Source of the DNA: Clostridiales bacterium
GTDB lineage: Bacteria > Bacillota > Clostridia > Oscillospirales > Oscillospiraceae
Reading direction: 5' to 3'
DNA: 64,000 nucleotides
Assembly: GCA_019423635.1 (NCBI GenBank)
Contig: JAHZBA010000013.1
Location: 6,773 to 70,772 of the forward strand
Shown here: piece after piece, positions 49,895 through 59,434 of the stretch
Numbering within the stretch: the first letter of the stretch is position 1
How the letters are laid out: the number at the start of each line of letters is the position of its first letter
Position numbers and translations under genes: made by a program
Notes under the pieces: model-generated
Seen by the model: the letters and a program-made list of their open reading frames with translations, nothing else
Database searches by the model: none
Told to the model about the DNA's origin: nothing

Positions 49895-49980
49895 TTTTGA
49901 ATGAGGAATGAGGAATTAGGAATTGGGAATTGGGTCCGAATCAGAGCAATTCCTAACTCCTCATTCCTAATTCCTAATTC
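49895..49980. repeat. AGGAATTAGGAATT simple repeat forming a long hairpin
   Basis: Variants of GAGGAATTAGGAATTGGGAATT in one direction face CAATTCCTAACTCCTCATTCCTAATTCC in the other, so the whole spacer between dprA and topA can fold back. The dprA stop codon TAG lies inside it. A second copy lies at 56.27-56.41 kb. Confidence 0.75.
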
Positions 49981-51170
49981 TCCAGCGTCACGGTGCGGGT
50001 ATAGCGTTTGCCGCTGTGCTGCCGGACCAGGCCGTCCAGCTCCAGCACCGTCAGGGCTGAGAGCACCCGGCGGGTGGGAATTCCGGTGGCCTCGATGAGA
50101 TCGTCCGCCAGAACCGGCTCCTCCGCCGGCAGTGCCCGCAGCAGCGCGATCTGATCGTCGGTGAGCCCGCTGTCTGCCAGGCGGAGGGAGGGCAGCACCG
50201 GAGCGGGCTCCACCTTTTGCGCAGGCGCGCGCTGGACCTGCCGGGCCTGATAGCCCGGCACCTCCGGCAGTTCCCGGAGCTCCTCGGCTCGCAGCTTTCC
50301 CGGGAAGCGTTCCGTGTACTCCCGGAGAACGTCCCACGGCTCCATCACCAATCCCGCGGCGCTGTCCCGGATCAGGCGGTTGCAGCCCTCGTATCCGGGG
50401 GCGTCGATGGGGCCGGGGACCGCAAACACGTCCCGGCCCTGCTCCAGGGCGGTATGGGCGGTGATCAGAGCGCCGCTGACTCCGGGGGCCTCCACCACCA
50501 GCGTGGCCACGGCCAGGCCGGAGAGAATGCGGTTGCGGATGGGGAAGTGCCAGCCCTCGTGGCGGGTGCCCGGCGGGTACTCCGACAGCAGCGCCCCCAC
50601 GGCGGCCACATCCTCATAAAGGTCCCGGTTCTCCCACGGATACTGGATGTCCAGTCCGCCGCCCACGACGCCCAGCGTCACGCCGCCGGCCTTGAGGGCG
50701 CCTCTGCTGGCCGCCGCGTCCACGCCCCTGGCCAGCCCGCTGACCACGATGCCTCCGCCGCTGGTGATGCCGTAGCCCATCTTCTCGCCGCACGTCTTGC
50801 CGTAGAGCGAGCACTCCCGCGTCCCCACCACGGCGATCACGGCCTCCTCGTCCACCGCAGGCAGACGGCCCTTCATGTACAGTAAAACGGGCGGGTCATA
50901 GATGTTTTTCAGGCGGTTGGGGTACTCCGCGTCCTGGATCGTCAAAATGCGCTGATCCAGCCGCTGGCAGTCCGCCAGAATCCGGTCGGCAATGCGGAGG
51001 TCATGGTTCTTCAGCTGCTGGGCCTGCTCTTTGGTGATGCCCTCCGTCAGAAGGATCTCTCCCTCGTCGGCGAAAAATACATTCTCCGGAGTGCCGAAGT
51101 GACGCAGCAGCGCCAGCCGCAGCTGATTCGTCAGCCGCAGCTCTGCCAGCCACACCCAGTATTTCAGCAT
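49974..51170 (-). CDS. dprA: DNA processing protein DprA/Smf
   Basis: A 398-residue DprA. The Rossmann-like core carries VGTRECSLYGK, SGLARGVDAAASRGAL, GVVGGGLDIQYPWENR, SEYPPGTRHEGWHFPIRNRI and VVEAPGVSGAL; a C-terminal winged helix covers about 325-398. It loads RecA on incoming single-stranded DNA during transformation and is also kept in non-competent bacteria. The last codons and stop are formed by a simple repeat element, which may have altered the original C-terminus. Confidence 0.95.
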   Translation of the reverse strand: MLKYWVWLAELRLTNQLRLALLRHFGTPENVFFADEGEILLTEGITKEQAQQLKNHDLRIADRILADCQRLDQRILTIQDAEYPNRLKNIYDPPVLLYMKGRLPAVDEEAVIAVVGTRECSLYGKTCGEKMGYGITSGGGIVVSGLARGVDAAASRGALKAGGVTLGVVGGGLDIQYPWENRDLYEDVAAVGALLSEYPPGTRHEGWHFPIRNRILSGLAVATLVVEAPGVSGALITAHTALEQGRDVFAVPGPIDAPGYEGCNRLIRDSAAGLVMEPWDVLREYTERFPGKLRAEELRELPEVPGYQARQVQRAPAQKVEPAPVLPSLRLADSGLTDDQIALLRALPAEEPVLADDLIEATGIPTRRVLSALTVLELDGLVRQHSGKRYTRTVTLEN

Positions 51171-51246
51171 ACAGCCCGCCCTCCGTTCTCTTTCTCCATT
51201 CTGTCTCTTCCGGCAAAAACCAAAACCGGACGCGCTCCCGGGTTCT

Positions 51247-52035
51247 CTATCTGCCGTCCTCCCTGGCCCCCTCCCACAGCACCACGGCGGCTGCCGCAGC
51301 GGCGTTCAGGGACTCGCAGGTCTCGTTCATGGGAATCCTGATGGTCCGGTTGCACAAGGCCAGGGCCTCCGGAGACACGCCCCGGCCCTCGCTGCCGATG
51401 ATGACGGCGCACCGGCGAAGCTCCGCCTGCCGCAGGTCCAGGGTGTCCTCCGAGAGCGCCGCGGCATACAGCGGCAGGCCCGCCTCCCGCACCAGGGCGG
51501 CGGCGTGGGCCAAAGTATCCCGGTAGATCACACTCCGGAAATGGACGCCCATGGCGGCCCGGACGGTCTTGGGGTTGTGGACGTCGGCGCACCCCGGCAG
51601 CAGGAACACCGTCCAGCCGAAGGCGTCGGCGGTGCGGAGCATGGTGCCCACGTTTCCGGGGTCCTGGACCCCGTCCAGCAGCAGATAGCGCTGCCTTCCG
51701 TGGGCGTCGGGCTCCAGGGCCTGGGGCGGGTCGTACCGCGGGGAACGGCAGGAGAACACCACCCCCTGGGGCGTCTCCATGGGGCTGACGGCCTTCATCA
51801 CGCTCTCGCTGACCTGCACGGTCCGGGCGGCGCCATAGACCTCAGGCGGAAATTCCAATTCGACGCCCTCGGTATACAGCAGCGCCGTGATGGACGCTCC
51901 CCACAGCTCTGCCTCCGCCAGGAGCTTAGGACTGTCGCACAGGAACTCCCCCGTCTCCTCCCGGTAGCTCCTGGAGGAGGCCAGCTTGCGGAAGTGGGTG
52001 CACAGGGGGTTCGTCCGGCTGGTGATGATCTCCAT
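51247..52035 (-). CDS. TrmH/SpoU-family RNA 2'-O-methyltransferase
   Basis: A 262-residue SPOUT enzyme with an N-terminal substrate-binding domain (ITSRTNPLCTHFRKLASSRSYREETGEFLCDSPKLLAEA) and a C-terminal knot with LLLDGVQDPGNVGTMLRTADAFG, IIGSEGRGVS and RIPMNETCESLNAAAAAAVVLWE. Substrate is probably 23S rRNA, as for related YsgA/RlmB-type enzymes, but the nucleotide is not evident. ATG at 52035 lies 2 nt after the lysS stop. Confidence 0.92.
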   Translation of the reverse strand: MEIITSRTNPLCTHFRKLASSRSYREETGEFLCDSPKLLAEAELWGASITALLYTEGVELEFPPEVYGAARTVQVSESVMKAVSPMETPQGVVFSCRSPRYDPPQALEPDAHGRQRYLLLDGVQDPGNVGTMLRTADAFGWTVFLLPGCADVHNPKTVRAAMGVHFRSVIYRDTLAHAAALVREAGLPLYAAALSEDTLDLRQAELRRCAVIIGSEGRGVSPEALALCNRTIRIPMNETCESLNAAAAAAVVLWEGAREDGR

Positions 52036-52037
52036 GC

Positions 52038-53525
52038 TTACGGCTTCATGGTGGGGAAGAGGATCACTTCCCGGATCGTATCCTCCCCGGTGAGGAGCAT
52101 CACGCACCGGTCAATGCCGATGCCAAGGCCGCCGGTAGGCGGCATGCCATATTCCAACGCGGTGAGGAAGTCCTCGTCCATCATGCCGGCCTCGTCGTCC
52201 CCCTTGGCCCGCAGCTCCACCTGCTTCTGGAAGCGCTGGCGCTGGTCGATGGGGTCGTTGAGCTCGGAGAAGGCGTTGCCCATCTCGCTGCGGCAGATGA
52301 AGAGCTCGAACCGCTCCGTGAGCCGGGGGTCGGCGGGGGAGCGCTTGGCCAGGGGGGAGACGTCCACCGGGTGCATGGTGATGAAGGTGGGCTGGATCAG
52401 CTTCTCCTCCACCTTCTGGTCGAAGCACTCATACAGGGCGTTGCCCCAGGTCTTGTCCGCCGTCTCCGGCAGCTCCACGCCGATGGACTTGGCGGCGGCC
52501 ACCGCCTCCTCGTCGGAGGAAATCGCCATGAAGTCGATGCCGCAGTACTGCTTCACCGCCTCGTGCATGGGCATCCGGGGCCAGCCGGGGGTCAGGTCGA
52601 TGTCCTCCCCCTGCCAGTGGACCTGATAGGTGCCCAGGATCTTCTGGGCGGCGGAGGACAGCAGGTCCTCAAAGAGGTCCATCATGTCGTTGAAATCCGC
52701 GTAGGCCTGATAGAGCTCGATGGTGGTGAATTCCGGGTTGTGCTTGGGGTCCATGCCCTCGTTGCGGAAGATGCGGCCGATCTCATAGACCCGGTCCATG
52801 CCGCCCACGATGAGCCGCTTCAACGGCAGCTCCGTGGCGATGCGCATGTACATGTCGATATCCAGAGTGTTGTGATGGGTGATAAAGGGCCGCGCCGTGG
52901 CGCCGCCGGAGATGGTGTTCAAAACCGGCGTCTCCACCTCCATATAGCCCCGGCCGTCCATAAAGTCCCGGACGTGCTTGAGAAACCGGGAGCGAACCAC
53001 GAAGTTCCGCTTCACCTCCGGGTTCACCATCAGGTCCACGTACCGCTGACGGTACCTGAGCTCCGTGTCCTGGAGACCGTGGAACTTCTCCGGCAGGGGC
53101 AGCAGGGACTTGCTCAAAAGCGTGATATTCCGGGCCCGGACGCTCATCTCCCCCCGCTGGGTGCGGAAGACCTCGCCGTCCACGCCTACAATGTCGCCGA
53201 TATCGTACTTTTTAAACGCCTTATAGACCGCCTCGTCCATCTCGTCCTGGCGGGCGTAGAGCTGAATGCGGCCGTCCCGGTCCTGGAGGTCGCAGAAGCT
53301 GACCTTGCCCATACCCCGCTTGCTCATGAGGCGGCCCGCCACCTTGACGCTCCGGCCCTCCAGCTCCTCGAAGCGGTCCTTGATCTGCTGGGAGGTGTAA
53401 TCCCAATCAAAGCGGGTGATCCGGAAGGGGTCCTTCCCCTCCGCCTGGAGGGCCGCCAGCTTCTCCCGGCGGACTCTGGTCTGCTGACCCAGGTCCTGCT
53501 CCGGCGTTGTCTTCTGTTCGCTCAT
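52038..53525 (-). CDS. lysS: Lysyl-tRNA synthetase, class II
   Basis: A 495-residue class II LysRS with an N-terminal OB-fold anticodon-binding domain (about 55-170) and a catalytic domain with the motifs [35 protein letters not shown] and [15 protein letters not shown]. It charges tRNA-Lys. Gap to greA is 10 nt; the two share the greA promoter. Confidence 0.96.
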   Translation of the reverse strand: MSEQKTTPEQDLGQQTRVRREKLAALQAEGKDPFRITRFDWDYTSQQIKDRFEELEGRSVKVAGRLMSKRGMGKVSFCDLQDRDGRIQLYARQDEMDEAVYKAFKKYDIGDIVGVDGEVFRTQRGEMSVRARNITLLSKSLLPLPEKFHGLQDTELRYRQRYVDLMVNPEVKRNFVVRSRFLKHVRDFMDGRGYMEVETPVLNTISGGATARPFITHHNTLDIDMYMRIATELPLKRLIVGGMDRVYEIGRIFRNEGMDPKHNPEFTTIELYQAYADFNDMMDLFEDLLSSAAQKILGTYQVHWQGEDIDLTPGWPRMPMHEAVKQYCGIDFMAISSDEEAVAAAKSIGVELPETADKTWGNALYECFDQKVEEKLIQPTFITMHPVDVSPLAKRSPADPRLTERFELFICRSEMGNAFSELNDPIDQRQRFQKQVELRAKGDDEAGMMDEDFLTALEYGMPPTGGLGIGIDRCVMLLTGEDTIREVILFPTMKP

Positions 53526-53535
53526 CTCTCTCTCC

Positions 53536-54009
53536 TTACCGCTCGATTTTCAGCACCTTGTAGACGATGGACCCCTGGGGGGCCTCCACCGTCACGGTGT
53601 CGCCCTCCCGGGCGCCCAGCAGGGCCCGGCCAAAGGGGGACTCCTCGGAGATGATGCCGTGCATGGGGTCCGCCTCCTGGGAACCCACGATGGAGTAGGC
53701 CGGCAGCTCACGTCCGGCGCTGTCCTCCACCGTCACCCGGCACCCAATGGTCACCACGTCCGTGGGGGCGTTGCTCTCGTCCACGATGACCACGTGCTGC
53801 AAGATCTCCTCCAGCTCGGCGATCCGGGAGTAGAGCTTGCCCTGCTCGTTCTTGGCCTCGTCGTACTCGCTGTTCTCGCTGAGGTCGCCAAAGCCCCGGG
53901 CCACCTTGATCTGCTCGGCCACCTCGTCGGAGCGGGTGGTTTTGAGATAATTCAGTTCCTCCTGCAGCTCCTCCGCCCGGGCCGCACTCATTTTATACTC
54001 TTTTTCCAT
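53536..54009 (-). CDS. greA: Transcription elongation factor GreA
   Basis: A 157-residue GreA with an N-terminal coiled coil ([49 protein letters not shown], holding the tip acidic residues) and a C-terminal FKBP-like domain. It rescues backtracked RNA polymerase. The greA-lysS pair is standard in Firmicutes. Confidence 0.96.
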   Translation of the reverse strand: MEKEYKMSAARAEELQEELNYLKTTRSDEVAEQIKVARGFGDLSENSEYDEAKNEQGKLYSRIAELEEILQHVVIVDESNAPTDVVTIGCRVTVEDSAGRELPAYSIVGSQEADPMHGIISEESPFGRALLGAREGDTVTVEAPQGSIVYKVLKIER

Positions 54010-54098
54010 GTCAAAAATCCTTTCTTCTGCCTCCTCATGGGGAAACCTTCTATTTTCCGCCTGCCTGCGCAGATTTTTCTATATAATGACAGTCTAGT

Positions 54099-54127
54099 AT
54101 TATAGTGGTTGAATTTCGGAATGTCAA
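54099..54127 (-). promoter_or_regulatory. Perfect-spacing sigma-A promoter of greA-lysS
   Basis: On the minus strand TTGACA, a 17-bp spacer and TATAAT, a full consensus, end about 90 bp before the greA start codon. Confidence 0.85.
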
Positions 54128-54165
54128 GGGGGCCGGGAGGGCCCTTTTGCGGCGTTTTTGCCCTG

Positions 54166-54879
54166 TCAGGGCCCCATCATCACCTGCTGCCCCCTCTCCC
54201 GCAGCACCGCCAGCAGCTGCTCGCGGTTGACGCCGGCAGGCAGCTGCTCCTCCAGCGCTGGGGGCAGGAACAGCGGCGGCAGGGGGCATTTCTCATCGTA
54301 TACCGGCAGGGCCGTCTCCGCGGGGACCTTCCGGGGGGCGAACAGCGCCGCCGCGTCCGCCGCCGCCAGCTCCTCCGCAGACGGCCGCAGCAGCAGTGAG
54401 ACACCGTACTCCCGCCGCAGGGCCCGGCACAGCTCCTCCCCGCCGTAGGGCAGGTCCAGCAGCACGTAGCGGTGCCGCAGACTCAGCTCCGTCACCGTCC
54501 GCACGATCTCCCCGGTGAGGGTGTCGGCGCACACCGCCACCCGGGCCCCCGCCGCCGGGACACCCCGCCGGATCAACGCCCAGCGGACCCAGTCCGCTGC
54601 CATGGCCTGCCGCAGCGGCAGCGTGGACACCGGCCGCAGCTCCCCCAGCTGCTCCGGGAAGGAGAACTCCTCCGGCAGCACCACCTGGCCGGCCCCCCGC
54701 TTTTTCAGCCGCTTTGCCGCCGCGGCCACCCGCCGCCGCAGCACCGCCTCCGGCGTCCGGCCCCCCCGGAGCACTCCGGCGCAGAGGAAGCGGGTGTGCA
54801 GAATCATCTGCTCCCGGATCTCCACGGATTTCTGGTGTTTCCCCCGCACGGGCGGGGTCCATAACAGCATTGCGATCAT
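54166..54879 (-). CDS. Conserved hypothetical protein
   Basis: A 237-residue soluble protein, very rich in Arg, Ala and Leu, not recognised. A basic N-terminal half (EAVLRRRVAAAAKRLKKRGAGQVVLPEEF) is followed by a Rossmann-like segment (ARVAVCADTLTGEIVRTVTELSLRHRYVLLDLPYGGEELCRALRREYGVSLLLRP), then a proline-rich tail. It stands alone between greA and the M23 hydrolase gene. Function unknown. Confidence 0.65.
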   Translation of the reverse strand: MIAMLLWTPPVRGKHQKSVEIREQMILHTRFLCAGVLRGGRTPEAVLRRRVAAAAKRLKKRGAGQVVLPEEFSFPEQLGELRPVSTLPLRQAMAADWVRWALIRRGVPAAGARVAVCADTLTGEIVRTVTELSLRHRYVLLDLPYGGEELCRALRREYGVSLLLRPSAEELAAADAAALFAPRKVPAETALPVYDEKCPLPPLFLPPALEEQLPAGVNREQLLAVLRERGQQVMMGP

Positions 54880-54888
54880 AAAAACATC

Positions 54889-54917
54889 ACTCCCGCCCCA
54901 TCCTATGGGGCGGGAGT
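54889..54917 (-). terminator. Terminator of the M23 hydrolase gene
   Basis: ACTCCCGCCCCAT pairs perfectly with ATGGGGCGGGAGT around 3 nt; on the minus strand GATGTTTTTATG follows. It separates the hydrolase from the hypothetical gene at 54166. Confidence 0.75.
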
Positions 54918-54996
54918 ATCTATTATGTATCCGGACCCCGCCGGAAATACGGCCGCGGGGCCCTCTTTTTCTCTTCCGCGCGCCGCAGGCGATTCC

Positions 54997-56235
54997 TCAC
55001 GCGGTCTTGGACAGGGTATACCCGGTGAGATAGCCCTTGTGGGGCTCCGCGCCATGGTTCAGGGGATTCACCCGAACGCCGCCCTCCGTGATTTCGAAGT
55101 GGAGGTGGGGCCCGGTGGAGTTGCCGGTGGAGCCGGTGATGCCGATGACGTCCCCCTGGTTCACCTGCTGCCCCACGCTGACCTTCCGGGTGCTCATATG
55201 GCCGTACAAGGTGGTGTTCCCGCTGCCGTGGGAGATGACCACATACTCGCCGTAGGAGCTGCTGCGCTGGGAGACGATCACCGTGCCGGCCTTGGCGGCG
55301 TAAATAGGGCTGGTGTAGCCCACCCGGCCGATGTCGGTGCCCTTGTGGTTGGTGGAGCCGATGCCGCCGGGCGAACTCCGCCCACCCATGGTGGAGGTGA
55401 TATACCGGCTGTCCACCGGCCAGATGTACCCGCCGGGGTTGGACTGGCTGGAGTGACCCTGGGCCGCCTGCTGGGCGGCCAGCTCCCGGCTCAGCCGCTG
55501 GATCTCCGCCTGAATCTCCTTCTGCTCCTCCTCCAGGCCGTCGATCTCCGCCTCCGTGGCCGCCTCGTTCTCCGCCAGCTTCTGAATCTCCGCGTTGGCC
55601 TGCTCCCGCAGGGCGCTGAGCTCCTTCTTCTTATCCACCAGCTCCGCCTTGGCCGCCTCGCTCTCGGCCTTGCTGGCCTCCAGCTGGGTCTTCTTCTCCT
55701 CAATCTCCGCCTGGAGGGCCTTTAAATCGTCGATCACCCGCTGGTCCGCGTCCATGATCTCATTGATGATATCCAGCCGTCCCAGCAGGTCCGAGAAGCT
55801 GTTGGCCCGGAACAGCACCGACCAGTAGCTCACCTCTCCCTGCTCCTCCATGGCCCGCACCCGCTCACAGAAGAGCTCGTACTGAGCCTCCTCCCGGGCC
55901 TGGGCGTCGGCCAGATCCGCCTCCGACTGGGTGATGAGGGCCGTGTAGGCCGCGATCTGCGCCTCCACGTTCTCAATCTCGGAGCTGGTGGCGGCAATCT
56001 GCTTGTCCAGGTTGTTCTTCCGGGCCATGATCTGGCTCTTGTCCTTGGCCAGCTGGTCCAGCTCCGCCTGGAGGGCCTTCTTCTGGTCCTTCAGTTCCCC
56101 GGCGTCGCCCTTTAAGGCGTCGATGTCCGCCTGGGTCACCAGCGCCGCCGCCGGATCCGCCGCCACAAAGCACAGCGCCAGACACAGGGCGATCAGCCGA
56201 ATGGCCAAGCGGCGGAAACGGGCGTGTTTCTTCAT
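54997..56235 (-). CDS. Coiled-coil M23 peptidase, EnvC/PcsB-like division hydrolase factor
   Basis: The 412-residue product has a signal peptide (about 1-32), a long coiled coil (about 35-265, rich in Ala/Glu/Lys) and a C-terminal LytM/M23 domain (GGIGSTNHKGTDIGRVG ... GEYVVISHGSG ... GSTGNSTGPHLHFEI). The HxxxD and HLH metal ligands are intact, so it may be catalytic, unlike EnvC. It is directly downstream of ftsE-ftsX, and FtsX-type proteins bind such coiled coils to switch on septal peptidoglycan cleavage. Confidence 0.9.
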   Translation of the reverse strand: MKKHARFRRLAIRLIALCLALCFVAADPAAALVTQADIDALKGDAGELKDQKKALQAELDQLAKDKSQIMARKNNLDKQIAATSSEIENVEAQIAAYTALITQSEADLADAQAREEAQYELFCERVRAMEEQGEVSYWSVLFRANSFSDLLGRLDIINEIMDADQRVIDDLKALQAEIEEKKTQLEASKAESEAAKAELVDKKKELSALREQANAEIQKLAENEAATEAEIDGLEEEQKEIQAEIQRLSRELAAQQAAQGHSSQSNPGGYIWPVDSRYITSTMGGRSSPGGIGSTNHKGTDIGRVGYTSPIYAAKAGTVIVSQRSSSYGEYVVISHGSGNTTLYGHMSTRKVSVGQQVNQGDVIGITGSTGNSTGPHLHFEITEGGVRVNPLNHGAEPHKGYLTGYTLSKTA

Positions 56236-56269
56236 GGGAAACCTCCTTCTGCGCGAGGCGTCGTTTTAA

Positions 56270-56406
56270 TTAGGAATTAGGAATGAGGAATTAGGAATTT
56301 TCCTATATCGAAACTTGGTCTTTTGCTTTCAGAGCTTCATTCCTAACTCCTAATTCCTAACTCCTAATTCCTAACTCCTAATTCCTAACTCCTAATTCCT
56401 AATTCA
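56270..56406. repeat. TAATTCCTAACTCC simple tandem repeat with inverted arm
   Basis: About four to five copies of the 14-mer CCTAACTCCTAATT (56340-56405) face an inverted run of AATTAGGAATTAGGAATGAGG (56270-56298) across a short unique loop. It fills the gap between ftsX and the M23 hydrolase gene and is of the same family as 49895-49980. Confidence 0.8.
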
Positions 56407-56409
56407 CAC

Positions 56410-57297
56410 TCAGACCTGCAAAAACTTCCGGATGGCGGAGAGGCTGCCGCCCACGCCGATCACCAGCCCCGCTCCGGCGAACACCACCGCCACCGGCACC
56501 CACAGCTGCGTGAAGGGGACAATCTGGATCAGCTGTAAAGCGTCATTGCTGTCCACCCCCTGGGCCACCGCGGCGTACAGCCCCCACTGCAGGAAAAAGG
56601 CCAGGGCCGCGCCCAGAATCCCGATCATCAGTCCCTCGTAGACGAAGGGCCAGCGGATGAAGCCGTTGGTGGCGCCCACCATCCGCATGATGGCGATCTC
56701 CTCCCGCCGGTCGAAGGTGGTGAGGCGGATGGTGTTGGAGATGATGAACACCGACACCACAAACAAAATGAGAATCAGCGCCACGCACACCACCGTCGCG
56801 ATGTCCCGCATGGTGGTAAAGCCCCCGGCGATCTCCTCATAGGCGTTGACCTTGGCGATGCCGGGCACCGCCCGCACCGCCTCCGCCGTCTCGCCCTGGT
56901 GCTCCAGATCCGTCAGCTTGATGGCATAGCGGTCCCGCAGAATCGCCGGGTCCAGGTTCTGCAGCATCTCCTCCTCCGGGTACTTGGCGGCAAAGTCCGC
57001 CATGGCCTGCTCCTTGCTGATATAGGTCGCGGAGGCCACGTTGGGCACCTTCAGCAGCTCCCGCTGCAGCCCCTTGGCCTGGTTGGGCGTGTAGCTCTCC
57101 TCCACATAGGCCAGGATCTCATTCTCCTGCTCCAGGTCCCGCAGCAGCTCGTTGGCGTTCACCGCCACCAGGGTGAAGGTGCCCATAATCAAAAGGCACG
57201 CCACAGTGATGCCGATGGCCGCAAAGGACATGAAGCCGTGGCTGAACATGTTGGAGATGCCCTCCCGGAAAAAATAGCCGAAATCGTGTCTACGCAT
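56410..57297 (-). CDS. ftsX: Cell division protein FtsX
   Basis: A 295-residue FtsX with an N-terminal helix (about 24-46), a large exterior domain (about 50-165) that binds a peptidoglycan hydrolase factor, and three C-terminal helices (about 175-200, 220-250, 262-288). With FtsE it transmits ATP-driven motion across the membrane. The start at 57297 overlaps the end of ftsE by 8 nt. Confidence 0.95.
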   Translation of the reverse strand: MRRHDFGYFFREGISNMFSHGFMSFAAIGITVACLLIMGTFTLVAVNANELLRDLEQENEILAYVEESYTPNQAKGLQRELLKVPNVASATYISKEQAMADFAAKYPEEEMLQNLDPAILRDRYAIKLTDLEHQGETAEAVRAVPGIAKVNAYEEIAGGFTTMRDIATVVCVALILILFVVSVFIISNTIRLTTFDRREEIAIMRMVGATNGFIRWPFVYEGLMIGILGAALAFFLQWGLYAAVAQGVDSNDALQLIQIVPFTQLWVPVAVVFAGAGLVIGVGGSLSAIRKFLQV

Positions 57298-57982
57298 GGA
57301 TGCGTCCTCCCACATAGCCGCCGATGCTGTCCTTGACCACGCGGCCGGATTCAATGGCAATCACCCGCTTGCCGAAGCGGTCCACCAGATCCCGCTCGTG
57401 AGTCACCACCATCACGGTGGTCCCCAGCTGGTTGATCTTCACCAGCAGGCTCATCAGCTCCAGGGACCGCTCCGGGTCCAGGTTGCCGGTGGGCTCGTCG
57501 GCGATGATGGTGTTGGGGTTGTTCACCAGGGCCCGGGCGATGGCCACCCGCTGCTGCTCTCCGCCGGAGAGCTCCGTGGGGTGGCTGTGGGTCTTGCGCT
57601 CCAGTCCCACCAGGTCCAGCACGTAGGGAATCCGGCTCCGGATCTCCCGGGGACTGGCCCCCACGGCCCGCATGACAAACTCCAGGTTCTCATACACCGT
57701 CTTCTTCTCAATGAGCCGGAAGTCCTGGAAGATCACCCCCAGGGTCCGCCGCATCTTGGGGATCTGCCGCTCGGAGATGTTGGAGGTGGAAAAGCCGTTA
57801 ATCATGATCCTTCCGGCGCAGGGCTCCACCTCCCCGGTCAGGAGCTTGATGATGGTGGACTTGCCGGAGCCGGAGGGGCCCACCAGGAACACGAACTCCC
57901 CGTCCTCAATGGTCAGGGTAATCCCCCGAATGGCCCGGGTCCCGTTCTCATACTCCATCTCCACGTCCTTCATCCGGATCAT
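57290..57982 (-). CDS. ftsE: Cell division ATP-binding protein FtsE
   Basis: A 230-residue ABC ATPase with Walker [10 protein letters not shown], signature [15 protein letters not shown], Walker [14 protein letters not shown] and H-loop THERD. Start ATG at 57982 ([14 protein letters not shown]) has GGGGAGG 7 nt upstream. It forms the FtsEX complex with the next gene. Confidence 0.96.
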   Translation of the reverse strand: MIRMKDVEMEYENGTRAIRGITLTIEDGEFVFLVGPSGSGKSTIIKLLTGEVEPCAGRIMINGFSTSNISERQIPKMRRTLGVIFQDFRLIEKKTVYENLEFVMRAVGASPREIRSRIPYVLDLVGLERKTHSHPTELSGGEQQRVAIARALVNNPNTIIADEPTGNLDPERSLELMSLLVKINQLGTTVMVVTHERDLVDRFGKRVIAIESGRVVKDSIGGYVGGRIHA

Positions 57983-58054
57983 ATGGCGCCCTCCCCGCGG
58001 TTCCCTCTCCGCCGCCTCCGGCCAAGAGGTCTCTCTTATCTTTGATGCCCTCAC

Positions 58055-58083
58055 ATTATATATGCTTTTCCGCCGCATTGCAA
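58055..58083 (-). promoter_or_regulatory. Promoter of the ftsE-ftsX-hydrolase operon
   Basis: On the minus strand TTGCAA, a 17-bp spacer and TATAAT end 73 bp before the ftsE start codon. Confidence 0.8.
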
Positions 58084-58126
58084 GAAGCGTTTCCGGATTC
58101 CCCAAGATTTCCCAATCCGCAGAAAA

Positions 58127-58148
58127 GCGGCGGACCGATGTCCGCCGC
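58127..58148 (-). terminator. Terminator of the CdaR-type regulator gene
   Basis: GCGGCGGAC pairs with GTCCGCCGC around CGAT; TTTTCT follows on the minus strand, 39 bp after the regulator stop. Confidence 0.75.
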
Positions 58149-58186
58149 TCAGCATGACAGCCCGCGAAGGGCCGGCAGGGCCGCCC

Positions 58187-59278
58187 TTAAGAGTCGATCC
58201 CCCGGGAGGTCAGGTACTTCTTGACCATCAAAGCCACCTTGAAGGTGATGGCGTCGTCGAACTCTCTGAGATCCAGCCCCGTCAGCTTCTTGATCTTCTC
58301 CAGCCGGTACACCAGGGTGTTGCGGTGGACGAAGAGCTTGCGGGCGGTCTCGGAGACGTTGAGGTTGTTCTCAAAGAACTTGTGGATCGTAAAGAGGGTC
58401 TCCTTGTCCAGCGCGTCAATGGGGTTCTTCTTGAAGACCTCCTGCAGGAACATCTCGCACAGCGTGGTGGGCAGCTGGTAGATGAGCCGGCCGATCCCCA
58501 GGTTTTCATAGTTGATGATATACTTCTCCGTGTCAAAGACCTTCCCCACCTCAATGGCGATCTGGGCCTCCTTATAGCTCTTGGCCAGATCCCGCAGATG
58601 GATGGCGATGGTGCCGATGCCCACCACCACGGTGCTCTCCCCGCCGGAGCGCAGGGCCTCTTCCAGGGTGACGGCGATCCGGTTCAGCTCCTTGATGCCG
58701 GCGGCCTCCGGCATCTGGCGGATCAGCACCACGTCGCCCTCGCCCACGTTCAGCACGAAGTCGTTCTGCCGGTCCGGGAACAGCCCCTGCACCACGTCGA
58801 TGGGCACGGACTCCCCCTTCTTCAAAGAGCGCACCACGAAGACGCCCCGGGCGATGTCCGCGGTGACCCGCAGCTCCTTGGCCCGCATATAGATGTCGCC
58901 CAGCATGATGTTGTCGGAGATGATATCCTTGATGAAGGCGCCCCGGTCGTGCTTCTCCTCATAATAGGCCTTGGCCGCGTTCAGCGTCACGGTGGACATG
59001 GCGCACACCGTCCTGCTGACCTCGTTGTCCCCGAAGGCGAACACGGCGTAATCAAACTGGTTCCCCCAGCCCGTCAGGGCCTTGAAGGTCTTTCCGTCGG
59101 AGGCGATCATTCCCCCGGAGGCGCTGTTCACCACAGGCACATACTCACTCCACCGCTGGCCGATCATAGACAGCTCGCTGCAGGCAATCACAATCCCCTC
59201 TCCGTCGATGACGCCGATGGTACGGTCTGTGTTCTCCTTCAGCTGCAGCACCACATTTTGAAAAATTCTCCCAGACAT
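58187..59278 (-). CDS. CdaR/PucR-type helix-turn-helix regulator
   Basis: A 363-residue regulator with an N-terminal sugar-diacid-recognition-like domain (ENTDRTIGVIDGEGIVIACSE...), a middle GGDEF-related CdaR domain, and a C-terminal PucR-type HTH (ETLFTIHKFFENNLNVSETARKLFVHRNTLVYRLEKIKKLTGLDLREFDDA). CdaR of E. coli controls glucarate/galactarate use; the ligand here is unknown as no catabolic genes are adjacent. A promoter and a clear ribosome binding site precede it. Confidence 0.9.
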   Translation of the reverse strand: MSGRIFQNVVLQLKENTDRTIGVIDGEGIVIACSELSMIGQRWSEYVPVVNSASGGMIASDGKTFKALTGWGNQFDYAVFAFGDNEVSRTVCAMSTVTLNAAKAYYEEKHDRGAFIKDIISDNIMLGDIYMRAKELRVTADIARGVFVVRSLKKGESVPIDVVQGLFPDRQNDFVLNVGEGDVVLIRQMPEAAGIKELNRIAVTLEEALRSGGESTVVVGIGTIAIHLRDLAKSYKEAQIAIEVGKVFDTEKYIINYENLGIGRLIYQLPTTLCEMFLQEVFKKNPIDALDKETLFTIHKFFENNLNVSETARKLFVHRNTLVYRLEKIKKLTGLDLREFDDAITFKVALMVKKYLTSRGIDS

Positions 59279-59337
59279 GGCCGCCCTCCTTATCGAATCA
59301 TGGTGAAATCCCCTTTGTGCAATTCGCCAATAACACT

Positions 59338-59366
59338 ATTATATCGGCACCTCCGCAGGATTGCAA
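59338..59366 (-). promoter_or_regulatory. Promoter of the CdaR-type regulator gene
   Basis: On the minus strand TTGCAA, a 17-bp spacer and TATAAT end about 60 bp before the start codon. Confidence 0.8.
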
Positions 59367-59434
59367 GACATTTTTTCTTTTTTCACCAAAAAAACTCCGC
59401 TTTTTTGTTGATATTTTGCTTTTTTTGGAAATTG

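Noticed and set aside
47902..49911. Plus-strand frame of about 670 codons opposite topA
   Set aside because: topA is unmistakable on the minus strand; the opposite frame has no domain and arises from GC bias.
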